A DNA stretch of 6,528 nucleotides from Acidobacteria bacterium AH-259-G07 (GTDB lineage: Bacteria > Acidobacteriota > UBA6911 > RPQK01 > JADFOI01): the NCBI GenBank assembly GCA_027717925.1, contig JALLON010000150.1, positions 1-6,528 on the forward strand, in the 5' to 3' direction. Within the stretch, counting starts at the first letter, position 1; each line of letters starts with the position of its first letter. The notes below the pieces were generated by a model, which was not told the DNA's origin, ran no database searches, and worked only from the letters and a program-made list of their open reading frames with translations. Made by a program: the position numbers and the translations under genes. Positions 5,545 through 6,528 of this stretch are shown here, piece after piece.

Positions 5545-5599
5545 GAGCTCGAGAGGGTACCTTCGCTGCAGAGGGAGAAAGTAAAAAGCGGCCTCTCCC
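5545..5599. other. Restriction-site-dense spacer with a possible hairpin
   Basis: Between thioredoxin and the BON promoter lie GAGCTC (5545-5550), CTCGAG (5548-5553), GGTACC (5556-5561) and CTGCAG (5566-5571), four six-base palindromes within 27 bases. GGGAGA (5573-5578) can pair with TCTCCC (5594-5599) over a 15-base loop without a T tract, so a terminator is not supported. The rest of 5530-5669 shows no gene. Confidence 0.35.
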
Positions 5600-5669
5600 G
5601 GCGGTGATTTGCGAGTCCATCATGAGGGACCAATATCTTGCTTTCAAATAGTAACCACTCCACTGGACC

Positions 5670-5701
5670 GTGTAAGAAATCAGTTACTTGTTGCACTTAC
5701 T
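5670..5701 (+). promoter_or_regulatory. Shared ECF-like promoter element, copy 4
   Basis: GTGTAAGAAA (5670-5679), 13 bases, then GCACTTACT (5693-5701). This is the most diverged copy outside the two blocks: the GG before GTGTAAG is lost and the spacer is unlike the others. The two blocks and the 13-base gap are nevertheless kept, which argues that they are what is selected. The element is 38 bases from the BON start, the shortest leader apart from the doubtful ATG 5041. Confidence 0.7.
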
Positions 5702-5739
5702 AACGAAGAAATAACAAACACAAAGAAGGAGGAAATCAA

Positions 5740-6309
5740 ATGAGGAGCAACATTTATAAATCGATATTGAGTTTCGTCATCGGTTGGGTCCTATTATCCA
5801 CGGTCGCATTTGCGACGACGAACCTCGATTCTTCACTCGAGGGCAAGATTCGCCGCGAATTGGCAACTCTGTCGTACTACAGCATGTTCGACAACCTGTC
5901 TTTCCGGCTCGATGGTTCTAAGGTCACCCTTTCCGGGGAGGTCTGGTGGCCGGCTCTGAAGAAGTCCGCCCAGCGGGTCGTGGGCACGGTAGAGGGCATC
6001 ACGAGCGTTGAAAACCAGATCGAGGTCTTACCGACCTCCTCGTACGACGATAGCCTTCGCCTGGCTACGGCGCGGGTCCTCTTCTCCAATCCGGTATTGC
6101 GTAAGTACCTGCGGCCGGGGGTTTCTTTCGGCCTGCTCCCTTACCGATCCGATATCCACATCATCGTCAAGAACGGAAATGTGATCCTTGAGGGCGTTGT
6201 TCTACGGAAGACAGATAGTGACGTCGCCTTCGTTGTCGCAAACGGCGTCTCCGGGGTCTTCTCGGTGACCAACAACCTGCGTGTGAAAAACACGAAGAAG
6301 GAGAGCTAA
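5740..6309 (+). CDS. Exported protein with two BON domains
   Basis: A 189-residue protein with a Sec-type signal peptide: MRSNIYK, a hydrophobic core at about 8-22, and A-F-A at 23-25 before TT, so cleavage after residue 25 is likely. Two BON domains follow, at about 31-97 (DGSKVTLSGEV, then VEGITSVENQIEVLP) and 104-183 (NGNVILEGVV, then ANGVSGVFSVTNNLRV). BON domains (OsmY type) bind phospholipid surfaces and are linked to osmotic and envelope stress, so a periplasmic envelope-protective role is inferred. The arrangement closely resembles tandem BON proteins I associate with Acidobacteriota. A stretch between the domains (RKYLRPGVSFGLLPYRSD) appears longer or altered relative to that pattern. 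AAGGAGG at 5726-5732, 7 bases upstream, supports the start. It has its own copy of the shared promoter. Confidence 0.93.
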   Translation: MRSNIYKSILSFVIGWVLLSTVAFATTNLDSSLEGKIRRELATLSYYSMFDNLSFRLDGSKVTLSGEVWWPALKKSAQRVVGTVEGITSVENQIEVLPTSSYDDSLRLATARVLFSNPVLRKYLRPGVSFGLLPYRSDIHIIVKNGNVILEGVVLRKTDSDVAFVVANGVSGVFSVTNNLRVKNTKKES

Positions 6310-6480
6310 ATCCATCCTAGCCCAACTTCCGCGGTCGGCTGAGCGATTTCCGCCTATTTTGCCCGGTTGAGGTTGGGAAGTCCTTTGTTTTCAACGAACG
6401 TCTTTCGAAATCTGCAAAATAGTGACTAAACGAACTAAGAGCTATACTGGGCATGTCTGAGTCATATGATATAGGTAGTG
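6310..6480. other. Intergenic region with a possible sigma-70-like -10 box
   Basis: No convincing gene was found. CCCAACTTCC (near 6320) and GGTTGGGAAGT (near 6369) can pair partially in two registers, but the loop is long and it is not called a terminator. TATACT at 6443-6448 could be a -10 box, with a poor -35 match around 6421-6426. The shared GTGTAAGAAW element is absent. Confidence 0.3.
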
Positions 6481-6528
6481 ATGAATGCGCATCCGAAAAA
6501 GCCAGTCGTACCCAAAAGGGCAAACGAT
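6481..6528 (+). CDS. Possible 5' end of a gene cut by the window edge
   Basis: ATG 6481 opens a frame reading MNAHPKKPVVPKRAND to the window end, with AGG at 6473-6475 as a weak ribosome site and TATACT about 33 bases upstream. A second open frame starts at ATG 6453 (MSESYDIGSDE...), so the true frame is uncertain. Only 16 codons are visible and no family can be named. Confidence 0.3.
   Translation, partial: MNAHPKKPVVPKRAND

Noticed and set aside
5573..5599. GGGAGA / TCTCCC hairpin after thioredoxin as a terminator
   Set aside because: Only six base pairs, a 15-base loop and no following T run.
6317..6523. Minus-strand 68-codon frame at the right edge
   Set aside because: Ser-rich with no family resemblance. 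It crosses the possible + strand gene start, and no promoter or ribosome site was seen.

Overview
The window most likely comes from an Acidobacteriota chromosome, probably a soil or metagenome-derived lineage. This rests on family resemblance recalled from memory, not on a search. The strongest pointers are the tandem BON protein at 5740-6309 (a 'YYSMFDNL...KVTLSGEV...IHIIVKNGNVILEGVV...GVFSVTNNLRV' pattern familiar from that phylum) and the C-terminal domain of the coiled-coil protein at 223-1176. No rRNA, tRNA, CRISPR array, transposase or phage gene was seen.

Layout, all confident genes on the + strand: (1) 1-222, promoter and leader; (2) 223-1176, membrane-anchored coiled-coil protein of unknown function; (3) 1294-2550, FadI/TFP-beta-type thiolase without its hydratase/dehydrogenase partner; (4) 2551-2893, promoter and hairpin-rich leader; (5) 2894-3343, small multi-pass membrane protein, followed by an intrinsic terminator; (6) 3396-3692, AT-rich gap with a doubtful minus-strand ORF; (7) 3693-4727, zinc-less NAD(P)H:quinone oxidoreductase-like MDR enzyme; (8) 4728-4996, a possible gene remnant and promoter DNA; (9) 5041/5173-5529, thioredoxin with two plausible starts; (10) 5740-6309, exported tandem-BON protein; (11) 6310-6528, intergenic DNA with a possible gene start at the right edge.

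The main discovery is a repeated promoter-like element, GTGTAAGAAW-N13-GCACTYACY, occurring four times (96-127, 2715-2746, 4997-5028, 5670-5701). The spacing is identical each time and the orientation always matches the next gene. Read as TGTAAG-N16-GCACTY it has the geometry of an ECF (extracytoplasmic function) sigma-factor promoter. It precedes four of the six confident genes: the coiled-coil protein, the small membrane protein, thioredoxin and the BON protein. It is absent upstream of the thiolase and the MDR oxidoreductase. The set suggests a locally clustered envelope/redox stress regulon. Copies 2 and 3 also share about 80 bp of upstream similarity, and copies 1 and 2 share a transcribed leader motif, so whole promoter regions appear to have been duplicated and placed before unrelated genes. 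The controlling sigma factor or regulator is not in the window, so the regulon idea is inference from sequence pattern.
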